A stretch of DNA of 64,000 nt from Lophius americanus. Its lineage: Eukaryota; Chordata; Actinopteri; Lophiiformes; Lophiidae. Both the position numbers and the translations under genes were made by a program. The stretch covers positions 310,001 to 374,000 of the forward strand of contig JBBDHG010000098.1 in NCBI GenBank assembly GCA_037951165.1, written 5' to 3'. A model generated the notes under the pieces. The model did not search any database, had not been told where the DNA came from, and saw only the letters and a program-made list of their open reading frames with translations. This document shows positions 1 through 10,562 of this stretch, in pieces; the stretch's first letter is position 1; each line of letters starts with the position of its first letter.

Positions 1-304
1 TCTTTTTTTAGAACAGATTCTAGGAAATGGCTTAACTGAAGTTATTTGGAAAAATCTAAAGTTTTTAAAACTGTTCGGATTTGCTTGAATTACTGTTTAG
101 ACTTGGATACCAAAAGACCTGCAAAGTCTGATTTGCCGTCAGAGGACCCTGCCAACAGACCAATATTCCTGGTCTGCAATGGAAGATCGGGGTTCAAAGT
201 CAGCGAGAGGCTGATCCTGTATTTTAGCAGGGGTGTGGAGACTTTTTTAAGCCTGTGTGGACCTACATACTAAATAGATACCCTTTTTTTTTTCTTTGTT
301 TCAG

Positions 305-391
305 CTGTATAAAGTCACTCCTCAGGAGGAGATCTGCGGGACTCTGTTGGATGCAGTTGTTTGCAGAATGGCCATCAAGGATGTCATGTAA
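305..391 (+). CDS. Probable 3'-terminal coding exon of an unidentified gene (partial)
   Basis: A pyrimidine-rich run ending in an AG acceptor (301-304) leads into 28 sense codons and a TAA stop. The peptide begins LYKVTPQEEICGTLL and ends VCRMAIKDVM. Its amphipathic character and its position right after a good acceptor suggest the last exon of a plus-strand gene whose body lies left of the window. That gene would be convergent with the PLP-enzyme gene. A possible preceding coding stretch is at about 100-235 (reading PANRPIFLVCNGRSG), but I see no convincing donor for it. I do not recognise the protein. It does not resemble the C-terminus of GTSE1, the mammalian neighbour of TRMU, as far as I can recall that protein. 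Confidence 0.4.
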   Translation: MYKVTPQEEICGTLLDAVVCRMAIKDVM

Positions 392-1160
392 CCATAACAG
401 GAAACTAAGCCGGAACAGAACTTTTACTGATTATAGGGAAAATGATTGGTTGCATTTTTCACAATCTGCAAATTTTCTGCTATTAATGTTATTCCGCCAT
501 GTTTTGACTAAAAATACAAAAACTTGCCTCGTATCCTTAATGCAAAGAGAACTATAACTGCAGACAATCATACATTTACCGTTTGCCACATATTTCTTCG
601 TAAACTTAAGCTGTCTTTTTCTTTATTCAATTTTCCATGTACAGTAATTGTGAAAACGTTGACAGGTTCGGATGAAGAGGTAGTTTGAGAAGTCATGTCA
701 TTTTATTTATCATAATCTCAACTTCTTTCAGCACCTTCTCATGCTCTCCAGTCTCGCCTTTGAACCTTTCCTTTGAGTATTTATACAACAAGAGACGGGG
801 GTTTAAAACTTCACTTCAGCTCTGATGATGTCAGTTGGTAAATAATTAATCAAATGTGCTCTGGGCCAAATATCGGCTGCATCCAAGATAATTAGAAATA
901 GATCAACAACATGGGCATGAAAGCTGACTTAAAGTCAAACCCTATCAGCCCAAGAAGAGGAATATTAAATGTTCTGCTTTCGTAATAAACATTGTAGTTT
1001 GTTCTATTTCATCAGCCGGAGTCAGGCACTGCAATCATCAACCTACATGTTTTGTCTTTGTAGTGTGACACACAACCAAACAACAGAATGTGATGTACAA
1101 GAAGAAAAATAAAGGTTAGAAGAGAGATATTTAAAAAAGACACATTGAAATGTATATTTG
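392..1160. other. Convergent intergenic / 3'UTR region
   Basis: No coding signal on either strand. It separates the tail of the left-hand gene from the stop codon of the PLP-enzyme gene, so it should hold both 3'UTRs. TTTATT at 702-707 reads as an AATAAA signal on the minus strand about 450 bp beyond that gene's stop. An AATAAA near 1107 is a candidate for the plus strand. Neither is confirmed. Confidence 0.35.
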
Positions 1161-3508
1161 TTAGTCTGGGAAGTTAGTAAGCTCGTCTTTTCCGATATTC
1201 CCTCCGCTGAGGATGCACACCACATTCTTCCCCTCCAGCTCAGGTATCTTGTTATTAACGATGGCGGCAAAGGCAGCGGAACCCGATGGTTCAACCAGGA
1301 GTCCAGATCTGTAGAGGGTGGACACAGCTGCCTTGATCTCCTCATCATTTATAAGGACGATCGCCTCCACATAACGCCGACACAACTCGAATGGAAGTTT
1401 GCCTGACATGCAAAGAAAAGAAAAGATATGCAGTTGAAGTGTCCACTTCTTCAATCACCAACAACAAACTCCTTTTGTGAACCTTGTAGCTTATAGTAAA
1501 CTTATAGCCTTACGTATTCCTCATTAGTGTTTGAAAATTGTTCATCTTACAATTCGCAGTTTTGCTTCTTTTACTCACCCACATTAGCATAATACCAATA
1601 AAGTTATAGAAAGGAGATTATGAATTTGATTAGTTCATATTAATGAATACTTGTTGTACAAATGGCTTAAAAATGTAATGTTCTTAGATTATTTTATGGG
1701 GGGGTTATACCAGATCAGAAAACTACTTTTGTGGAAAATTATGATATTGTATTTAGCCATAGAAAAATAAATGCTTTAATTGACCAGAAATTATACTTAA
1801 AAAAAACTTTCCTTTCCAAATTGTAATCCCCTGTCTTCCTGGTAAAAGAAAATCTGAAAAGAATATACCAGGCTCTGACATGATTTAACCGCATTCAACG
1901 CACTTCTTTACAATCTATCTGGAATTTCAAAACCAAATTTAATTGATAAATATTCAGATTTTGTTAACATGTTTCGGGGCAGGTTGTCTTCCATATTTCT
2001 TGTTTCGAAAGCAGCACCATTTTGTGTCACTGCATCCCATTGAACGTTATCTTGCCAACACTGTAATATACGGTCTCCTCCACCGGCTCATGTCACGGTC
2101 ATTGAAAGTACTTGTTTCATTTAATGTATTCATCTGATGTGAGAAACAAAACAACCTAACTGTAATAAATTAATACAGTTTTAATCTAGTGCAGTACAAT
2201 GACTCCCCAGCCCTCTAGAATGAGAGAAATCCTAGTTCAAAGCAGCACAGAGAAAGAACTGACACACACTGATTCATGGATACCTGCAAAAGGTGGTGCA
2301 AGTCCTGAGGCGATGCTCTTGGAGTCCATGCCCACTGGCTTGTTCTCAATGAAACTTTTGTACATGGTGCAGGCTGGTGACACACAAAAACACAAACTCA
2401 CATTATGCCCATCATTCACTGAGGTGTGCGTGGAGCTAGATGGTGCTTCTGCACTTCTGTGACGATTTTACCTCCTTCTGGTTCCACGCCATAGATTCTG
2501 GTCTTATCACAGCCAGACAGTTTGATGGCAGCAGCTACACCAGCCAGCAGCCCCCCGCCGCCACAGCACACCACCACAACATCGGGATTTGGAATAACCT
2601 CCAACAGCTCCATACCTAGGCTGGACACATGAGTTTAAATTCTTTGTTTAAGTAATGGTTCGGTTGAAATACAAGGAAACTCCCATCGTATTGTTATTGC
2701 AAAAGAATGAGTGTTTCAAAAAAGACTTTTACTGCAGTATATTTTCATATTCAGTGATGAGGAAGGGACGTTTTGGTTCTTGATCAGCCCCTATTAGTTT
2801 GCTGTAAAGGACGGGGTTCTGTTGTACCTGGCATGTCCTGCTATTAGATCTAGATCATCATAGGGGTGCAGGAAGGTCATGCTGTCCTCCTGGACACAGC
2901 GGCTCACCACATTCATCAGACAGGAGGTGGGGACTCTCTCCACCTCCACCCCGAAACTCTAAGGACAAAGATGAGACTTTCATCTATGTGTACAGTACAG
3001 CTGAAGCTATTTTAATTGGTATTTTTTGGTGAGCAAGCAGGCCACCTCCAACCTTTATCAGGATGGCTCTGGACACTGGAGCTGTTTCAGGCATCACAAC
3101 TTTGCCTTTTGACCCATTGTGTTTTGAGGCATATGCAAAAGATTTTCCATAGTTTCCAGCCGACATGGTGACAAAATGGCCATTCTTTGGTCTCCTGGCA
3201 AATTGGTTGGCCACTCCTCTGATCTTAAAAGAACCTATTAATTAAACGCAACACAATTCAGGTCATGAGCATCACTGGAAAAACTGAAGGTGTTGTTCTG
3301 AGAAATAAATCAAACAAGGATTCTTCTAACCAGTTCTCTGCATGTTCTCCAGTTTGATGTGGATGTTACAGTTGATGTTGAGAGGTAGGGTTGTCTGGCA
3401 CCAGGGGATCATGGGAGTGTTTATGACACCCAAGGGACTGCTTATGACGGCCTCCCTTGCTTCTCTCAGCAGGTCCAGGGTGACAGCGTCTGCAGAAACT
3501 TCATCCAT
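1161..3508 (-). CDS. Serine racemase-family PLP enzyme, probably an L-serine/L-threonine dehydratase-like protein
   Basis: Six coding exons on the minus strand: 3331-3508, 3053-3234, 2828-2958, 2472-2620, 2284-2373 and 1161-1402. All introns are GT/AG and the joined frame is open, 323 residues, close to the length of serine racemase (about 340). The start is the ATG at 3508 (MDEVSADAV). Visible fold-type II PLP motifs are SFKIRG with the Schiff-base Lys63, SAGNYG at 84-89, the phosphate-binding loop GGGG at 184-187 (CCGGGGLLAG), and C-terminal SGGN at 309-312. Family knowledge: these cytosolic enzymes racemise serine and/or deaminate serine or threonine to 2-oxo acids. Ala85 stands where serine racemases have their second catalytic base Ser (SSGNHG), as in bacterial threonine dehydratases (SAGNH), so a dehydratase is more likely than a racemase. 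It shares a short head-to-head promoter with TRMU. The substrate is inferred, not shown. Confidence 0.85.
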
Positions 3509-4064
3509 CTTTGCCAGAAACACACATTAATATCAGAAATACGTTTGGTTGGACCACTCGGACTGCATTTTTAAAGGAATGGTCTTAATTTTAATTGCAA
3601 ATAAAAGTTGTTTTTTTTTGTTTTTTCTATTACAAAAGTGGCTTTTATAAACTATCATTGTAATAACGATAGGCTATTACAATAATAGCAACAATCATAA
3701 TACGACTAGTTTGATTGAGTTTGAAGTCCATGCATCCTTTCAGATTAATGAAGAAAAGCCCGTGGACGTTGAATTACACAACCTGGTTTTACTTCAAGTT
3801 GTTTAGTTAACAACAGAGATATACATTTATTTTCTCACTGACCTTCTAATTTGTTTTTCTTTCGGCTCAGTTTCGAGATGTTGACGCTGATGGAAAACTC
3901 GGACCTCCCACCGGAGTAATAGTTGGTTCCACTTTAACTCCTGTTTCCAGTCGGAATACCTTATGAGACGGACCGCAAACATGGCTACCCTCGTCCAAAA
4001 ACAGTGAACTAAATGTTCTTGATAAGAATTGTCAAGTTAACAGATAGGAGTAGAATTAAATAAC
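3509..4064. promoter_or_regulatory. Candidate bidirectional promoter between the PLP-enzyme gene and TRMU
   Basis: The start codons of the two divergent genes are about 556 bp apart, so the segment must hold both promoters and 5'UTRs. No TATA box is evident, and CpG dinucleotides are enriched at about 3870-4000. A short upstream ORF, ATG at 3981 to TGA at 4005-4007 (MATLVQKQ), sits in a strong start context (AACATGG) 58 bp before the TRMU ATG. The same bases (AAACATGGCTAC) resemble a YY1 site, common in promoters of mitochondrial-function genes. For the minus-strand gene an acceptor-like run ends immediately before its ATG, so a separate noncoding first exon is possible. Confidence 0.55.
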
Positions 4065-7000
4065 ATGGGTATTATTAGACACGTTGTGTGCGCCATGTCC
4101 GGTGGCGTTGACAGCTCTGTCGCAGCGCTGTTATTAAAGAGAAGAGGTGAGAATACCTGTCATTTTTGACAGATAGTAACTTTGTAAATTATTATGTAAC
4201 TAGTTAAAACATCTCAATATGACTACGAAAGAAGGCCAAAAGACTGAGAATATTTTTAAAGTAATTGTAAAAAATGATGCGTACATTAATTATTTTTGTG
4301 TCTTACGCATTAAGGTTATAGTGTAACAGGAGTGTTCATGAAGAACTGGGACTCTCTGGATGAGAGTGGGGTGTGCACCACAGAGAGAGACTCTGAAGAT
4401 GCCTACAGGGTGTGTCAGACGCTGGACATCCCCTTCCATCAAGTGTCGTATGTCAAAGAGTACTGGCATGAAGTTTTTAGGTATTTTTTGAAGCCTTTCA
4501 TAAATATTTAAGTTTATTTTTCTGGAATGACACTTTAACGTGAATGCAGCATCTGTCTTTTGCAACTGTCAGTAACCTATTGAGGGAATATGAGAGGGGC
4601 AGGACACCAAACCCTGATATACTATGCAACAAGCACATCAAATTCAACTACTTCTACAAGTATGCTCTCAACACTCTGGGTATGTCATCTCAATGTGTTC
4701 ACACATTTCCATCAACGTTAATCCACATAATATCAATTTAAGTATAGCAAATTATTTTAAAGGAGCCCAATACAATTATCTCTTCTCAGTATGACCTTTA
4801 ATTGATGTTGTGCTTTTGCTGACCAAGGTGCTAATGCCATGGCAACAGGCCACTATGCAAGAACCTCACAGGAAGACGAGGAGGTTTTCCAACAGATGGA
4901 CACAGCTCCACCAACCACACTCTTCAGGGATCGATTTGAGATTAGAAATCGTAAGAGCTCTAGTCTTATAGTCTCCCCTCAGTCTTATAAATTCACATTA
5001 TTGAGCCTAATTTTACAAACCTAGTTTATGTCAACTTTCAAATCTCTATTTTCCTCTCTTGATGTGTTTTAACGGTCATTGAGTTGTACCAGAATCTCCA
5101 CCTTCAATATTTTTTTTATCCAATCTGTCTTCTCTCTCCACCATCAAGCGGTGAGGTTGTGCAAAGGAGCAGATCACCTCAAAGACCAAACTTTCTTCCT
5201 TAGTCAGATCTCCCAGGATGCCTTGCGACATACTATGTTCCCACTGGCCGGACTAACTAAAGAATTTGTAAAAAAGATGGCTGCTGAGGCAGGGTTTCAC
5301 CATGTGCTGAAGAGGAAAGAGGTAACCACATACACATTTATGAGGAAAGATATTTATTTTAAGTTTATACAATATGGCAGGGCATAAGTAGGAAATGATT
5401 ATTTTGCATTGACATTGTATTTTAACACTCCTCTGTGTCATTGTATTTCCAGAGCATGGGTATCTGCTTCATTGGCGAGAGAAACTTTGAAAACTTTATT
5501 TTGGAAGTAAGAAGTAAAACATGAACTATTTTTTCAACACAATTCGGCAAATATTTTTTGTCTTCCATTTTTTCGATTATTGAGATACAAAAAAGACTCT
5601 ACAGCTTTTTTTTTTTTGTTTCCAGTATTTGGAACCTAAACCAGGGAACTTTGTCTCAATCGAGGATGGGACTGTCATGGGAACACACAAAGGTATGATT
5701 GTGGTTGGTTCACTGACAGATTGAAGAGCTGATGTGTCACCATTCTGAGCATTATATATTATATCATACTGACAGAATGTAATGGCATGAGCTGCAATTA
5801 AAATTTCCCTTGTTTTTCTGATTCCCCATCCAGGCTGGTTCACTCTGACTTTAGGCCAGAGGGCGAGGATAGGAGGGCAAAGAGATGCCTGGTTTGTGGT
5901 GGACAAAGATGTCACTACTGGAGAGGTGTTTGTGGTGAGAAAATCTGTCTCCATTTTAAATTGGAAGCATCTGTCTTGTCATCTGTCTGCTGTCTCAGAT
6001 CACATAGTAAAGTACGGCCTGATTCATCAATGGTTGGATGAGAGAGCTCCATGGGTCGTTAGTGAAGCAAATAGGAATCATGTGCTCACTGGAGAGGGTA
6101 TGCAGTAAGCAAATATATTCAGGGTCTTCTCTGTTTTATGTACCCTACGTGGATTGTTTATTGGCGAACTTGAAGAAGATCCGATGCCGACGGTTCCATT
6201 AACATGGTTAACATGGCTATACAGAAATTAAAAGATCCTTCCACTGACCTACGCATTCATTGAGCCTTCATCAAGGTGTTAACACGATGGCAGACATAGG
6301 TCATTAAATAGCGACATCATAAATCAGTAGACACATAACTTAACATAGCGACAACAATAAAAATAAGATAAAAGAGAATATTTACATTCCAAGGCTTGAT
6401 GTGAAAGGTCAAATATCAACAACAAAGAAAAAAACAAAATAAGAAATTGTGAACCCAATTATTGAGTACCTAATAGGAAAAGAAAGTGATAGCTACACCA
6501 TTGAGTGGGACAGATATATGTACTCTTGAATATTTCCCCACAGTACATCATATTTACACCCCTTAAAGGGAATCACAATGTCCAAGACTTGAAACCAGAA
6601 GAAGAACACTAGCCTCTCTGGGAGAAAAGGGGGAAATAATTAGTAACTTTTAGGCTTGTGAAGGTTTAGTGTCAAATATTGTTTAAAACCTGACTAGTTG
6701 TTTTTATTTTATTTCTTGAATTTGTCATGGATCAGGCCCCAACTACCAATCACCCGGCGCTCTTCCGTGATACGATACGGACCAACCGTTTCCACTGGGT
6801 GACTGTTGACCCTCCTCCTGAACTTGTCAGGAACAAGATGATGGAGTGCCACTTCCGCTTCATCCACCAGATGCCACTCAGTGAGTCGGGAGTCATCAAG
6901 ACTCCACATAGATCAGTGAGAAGAAATAAAAGGCATTAACAACAAATTACGGTTTATTTGTGTATTCTAGCTCCTTGTACAGTGACATTGAACATGAACG

Positions 7001-7296
7001 GCTCCATTTGGATCTCACTCTCCAAGCCTGTCAGAGCTCTGACACCTGGACAGGTAACAACTTACAAGTGTTTTACAAAAAAAAAGAGTTTAACTGCGTG
7101 GGCTTATGCAAGAGCATAATTGTGTCCCATTTCCCATTCCTCCCTCCAGTTTGCTGTGCTCTACAAAGGAGACGAGTGTCTTGGTAGTGGAAAGATCCTC
7201 CAACTGGGGCCCACTGAATACACACTCCAGCAGGGCAGGGAACGACTTGAAGCAGCGGCCCAGCAAAAGGAGCTACAGACACCTGAACCAGCCTGA
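4065..7296 (+). CDS. trmu: Mitochondrial tRNA-specific 2-thiouridylase 1
   Basis: Eleven exons: 4065-4146, 4315-4480, 4573-4679, 4828-4950, 5149-5321, 5453-5506, 5626-5692, 5834-5934, 6736-6880, 6971-7053 and 7150-7296. All are bounded by AG/GT, and the joined frame is open and gives 415 residues (human about 421). The family is MnmA/TRMU, which adds sulfur to the wobble uridine (tau-m5s2U34) of mitochondrial tRNAs for Lys, Glu and Gln using ATP and persulfide sulfur. Motifs seen: the N-terminal PP-loop SGGVDSS at 12-18, PNPDILCN with the first catalytic Cys at 101, ATGHYA, KDQTFFLSQ, and MGICFIGERN with the persulfide-accepting Cys at 222. The C-terminal beta-barrel part carries HPALFRD and LYKGDECLGSGKI. 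There is no missing key residue or break. Its downstream neighbour is CELSR1, as in other vertebrates. Confidence 0.96.
5935..6735 (+). other. Enlarged TRMU intron 8 with possible mobile-element debris
   Basis: At 801 bp this intron is much longer than the other TRMU introns (roughly 90-200 bp). It holds a short open stretch (5990-6108) that is not needed for the conserved reading frame. An A/T-rich block at about 6170-6520 includes a segment whose reverse complement (CTTGATGAAGGCTCAATGAA) recalls Penelope-like element ends. The identification is weak. Confidence 0.25.
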
Positions 7297-8275
7297 GATG
7301 TGCTCGCACCCCCGCTGAAGTGATTTTTGTCTGATAGACTGGCTTAATACATAGTGGCTGTTCTGAAAGCCACCTGGGATGCTGGAAAAGGATTTGAGTG
7401 TGTTGTTTTACTTCCAGTACCATGAGGTTAACTGGTTGCAGCACACATAGACCATCCTCTTTATTCAATAATATTTTATAAAGGAAACTAGATCGTACCA
7501 AATGTATGATTCGTAAACAGCAGCCTCCTTTTCGTAAGCATTCTGACACTGACGCCACAGTAATCATCAATGGTCTATGTGCCTTCTACAGAGTGGATTT
7601 CATTATTTCACCTCGGCTGATTGAAAGTTCATGATTCCATTAGATCTGCTGTTTTTTGTTTGCTATGCAAAGTACTTTGACTTGAAAAAAAGGAACTAAA
7701 GGCAAAGCACTCTTTCATGATTATGCAGTCGATCTGGTGATCATATTGGAACTAGTGTTATAAAAAGTATGCTCACCTGGGCATATGTTTCGGTAGATCG
7801 GCAAACAATGCTCCAGCGCCAACCTTTATTAAGCTAGTTTTTGTTTACATGTCTGTTTGGACTCTCTCTGTGACCTTTAATCTGAAAGAAAGGTTAATAT
7901 TTTCAAAGACACTGGATGTCTGAGCCATTTCAGTGAAGTTTTCCCTTTTACAATAGTAAACGTGGTGATGACACAGCGAGAGACCGCAAACGTTTTTGTG
8001 AGATTTGTTTCTCAGCTAGGTAAATCTCAGCTAATCGTCCCCAGACATAAAGTTTTGAAATTAACATAATGCCATTGTTATTCTCCTGTTTTTCCAATAC
8101 ACAATTTTGTCATTTACTGTACTCCTCTCACAGAATGTTCACGTTTTCCATCTTGTTAAAATGTGTTTCTGATTGTCAATCACGTTCATGTTGCCATTGT
8201 GAATCTGTATATATGCATATTGCTCGACTTGATTCTTTAAACTTTTGTCAATAAACAGATTGTGCAGTTTTTTCT
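7297..8275 (+). other. trmu: Probable TRMU 3'UTR with polyadenylation signal
   Basis: No other coding frame is credible here. A canonical AATAAA is at 8250-8255, about 950 bp after the TRMU stop, followed by a T-rich stretch, so this is the best candidate 3' end for TRMU. Nearer weak signals cannot be excluded. Confidence 0.4.
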
Positions 8276-8354
8276 TAATTTGTGCTTTGAAAACCTTCAT
8301 TCCAAAGGTAGAAAGTGTGTACTACATAATCAATTATTTTTCTGTTTTATCCTC

Positions 8355-8850
8355 TAATGTGAAATTAGCTACCACTTTACAATAAGTCTCCCCTTATTAA
8401 GGATTTATAAATGGCTTGTGCGTAGTTTACTAATTTAGTTGCAAACACTTTACAAATCATTAAGAAGCGTCTGTAATTCATTAGATATAGAAAACAAACA
8501 AACAGACTTATCTGTACTGGTAACTAGCTATTGCCAAATAGTGACCCTCATTAATAATAATAATAATAATAATACATTTAATTTATAATACACTTTACAT
8601 TTGGATCAAATCTCAAAGTGCTACAAAGCAAAAGCAGATAAAAGCATCAATAAAAAAAACACAATAATAACTATATAAAAGCCTGACCAAAAAGCAGCGA
8701 TGTTAATTAAGGTTATAGGTTGTGCTAAAAAGGAAAGATTTAAGTATTTTTTTAAATGTGTCAATCATCTGTGGAGCCCTGAGATGGTCAGGGAGGGCAT
8801 TCCACAGACAAGGGGAACTCGTGAAGTATTAAATTGTTAATTAACAGTTT
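8355..8850. repeat. Teleost interspersed repeat with (AAT)n array
   Basis: The block begins with a run reading ACCACTTTACAATAAG and passes through an AAT microsatellite at about 8552-8573. It continues with a core (ACATTTAATTTATAATACAC, then CTTTACATTTGGATCAAATC, TCAAAGTGCTACAAAG) and a tail ending in a run like AGGGCATTCCACAGACAAGG. The core recurs in reverse orientation at about 54380-54460, and its first part near 22970-23003. This marks it as a dispersed family. No coding capacity is seen. Confidence 0.65.
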
Positions 8851-9395
8851 TTAATAAATTAAAAACTGTTAATAAACGTTAACTAATTCCATATAAAGTA
8901 TTTAAAACCTAATTTATAACCTAATTATAAACAATTAATTTATTCATTATAAAGGTATTCTGACTCAGAAACAATATTCCTCTGATGGTGGCTTTCCTCA
9001 GTATCTAGCCCAGTAACCTTTGAGGATGCACCCATATTTGATGGATCATACAATTTGATCTTATTTAAGGCCTATAACATTTTCTTGACCCCACAGTATC
9101 AAAATTTCCTTAAACCCCTATGAATTTAAACAAGCTGGATCACTAGATTGATTTTATACATAGGTCAAAATTTGACTGATCGTGTTGGAGTTTTCAGCGA
9201 CGCATATCTTAAATTGTATATGAAAAGTTTAAGTGCCTTTACTTTTTTTTCATCTGCTCCTTGTGTTATTAATTAACTTGAATTGGGTTGTTTATAAAAT
9301 GTTTGAATGAATTCACTATTATTTGGTTTTGTGGCCCAGTCAACTGTGGTTTTGGGTTGCCTCTCCTTTAGGGTTAAGTCAGTTTACTGGGGGTC
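8851..9395. other. Intergenic, A/T-rich, nothing recognised
   Basis: Low-complexity A/T-rich sequence with several TTAATTAA-like words and no coding frame, RNA gene or recognised repeat. Confidence 0.5.
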
Positions 9396-9399
9396 TTCA

Positions 9400-9480
9400 T
9401 AATTGCGGTTTATCGTTTGCCGTGCATTGGTTGTTGTACTGTTGTTAATCCAAACGATGGCGCTATTATACAGCATCAGA
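9400..9480 (+). promoter_or_regulatory. Sequence block shared upstream of both CELSR1 first exons (copy A)
   Basis: A block of about 75 bp containing TGCATTGGTTGTTGTACT and a GGCGC core is recognisably similar to 22578-22650 upstream of copy B. The blocks lie about 1.1 kb before the respective start codons. It may be duplicated flanking DNA kept from the original tandem duplication, or a dispersed repeat. Function is unknown. Confidence 0.4.
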
Positions 9481-9754
9481 TTCTAGGGGGACCCTGTTGT
9501 CTGATCTAGAGAACCCATGCTTGTAGAGTAAGAACCCTAAGAAGTTACAAGATAATCTCGTCTTGAAAAAGACATTCATATCAATTAAGAAAATTGATAA
9601 TAAAACAGCTTATTTTTTCCATAGCTGTGTAGTTTTCTATTTTACCATTTAAAGCATTATGCCATCTAACAGCGGCACCAAGCATACCCTCAGACTCGCT
9701 GACAAAATCACCTAACGTCGCAGGAGGGATTAAATATTTTAGCGGATATTGCCA

Positions 9755-9870
9755 AGGGATCCCCAGGATGAGCTGGAGAGTGGTGCTGTGGAGAGAGACG
9801 TCTGCAATGCCCTTGTTCAGCTACTGCCGCTGCAACATGACCCCAGATAAGTTAAAGAAAATTAATGGAC
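9755..9870 (+). mobile_element. LINE 3'-end fragment
   Basis: Matches from memory the C-terminal coding end of a common teleost LINE (family pattern: GGATCCCCAGGATGAGCTGGAG, shortened here; then GAGACGTCTGC, then CTACTGCCGCTGCAACATGA and CCCCAGATAAG followed by an A-rich run). A related fragment lies on the minus strand at about 38450-38640. Confidence 0.6.
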
Positions 9871-10389
9871 TGGGATTTGGTGACACTTGAGTGTAGAACA
9901 GTTGGGTTTTCTTATTATTAATAACCATTCAACGATTTCTAGACAAAACATATTTGTCCAAACTAGTTGATGCATTGTAACGATTTGAAGACCCTCTAAT
10001 GTCTGGCATGAATTTGGCGACAGTAAGCCTTCAGTAAAAAAGGGTAAATACGTTTCAATTTTACATAAATTATAATTAACCAAAATTGTAGAAAAGCACA
10101 TTTTATCTAACTAACAGTAGCCCAGTGCTCTGTTTAATAACTTTGGTAAAGGCTGAATCGATAACGCTGTTATTTTTTTTTATCCTTCTTTCTTTTACTC
10201 TTACAATTTGTAGACGGTCCCTGCCCACTCCTCATGAAGATCAATCCGTCCAACAGCTTATTAAGCTCGTTATGTAGTCTCATATGTTATAATAACGGTT
10301 CAATTGTTAAATCAAAGTTCTTGATACAGGAAGTTTGAATCTGGGAATAGTTTCATATATTTGTCTATCTTTACTGCAATCAGTTAAAG

Positions 10390-10562
10390 AGGAAGATGTT
10401 GGAGGAGGAGTTGAGGTACGGATCAATTTTGCTCTATTTATTGCAGCGACTGCGGGTCTTTTTCCACACTGAACCATAAACGCCGTGTTGGGAGAAGGAG
10501 ATTTAACTCTTTTTGCCAACGAGTTTCGCTGAAGTTGAGTGGAAGTTGGCGGGTTTGGAAGC
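10390..10562 (+). promoter_or_regulatory. 5'UTR / proximal promoter of CELSR1 copy A first exon
   Basis: The 85 bp before the ATG (from AACGCCGTGTTGGGAGA) are nearly identical to those before copy B. Further upstream only a purine-rich GGAGGAGGAGTTGAGG motif is shared. The sharp loss of similarity upstream suggests the two copies have different distal promoters. No TATA box is seen. Confidence 0.4.

Noticed and set aside
5990..6108. Open stretch in TRMU intron 8 (DHIVKYGLIHQWLDERAPWV) as an extra TRMU exon
   Set aside because: Exon 8 joins exon 9 in frame and gives the conserved TRMU sequence without it. It has no matching position in the family and no convincing donor.
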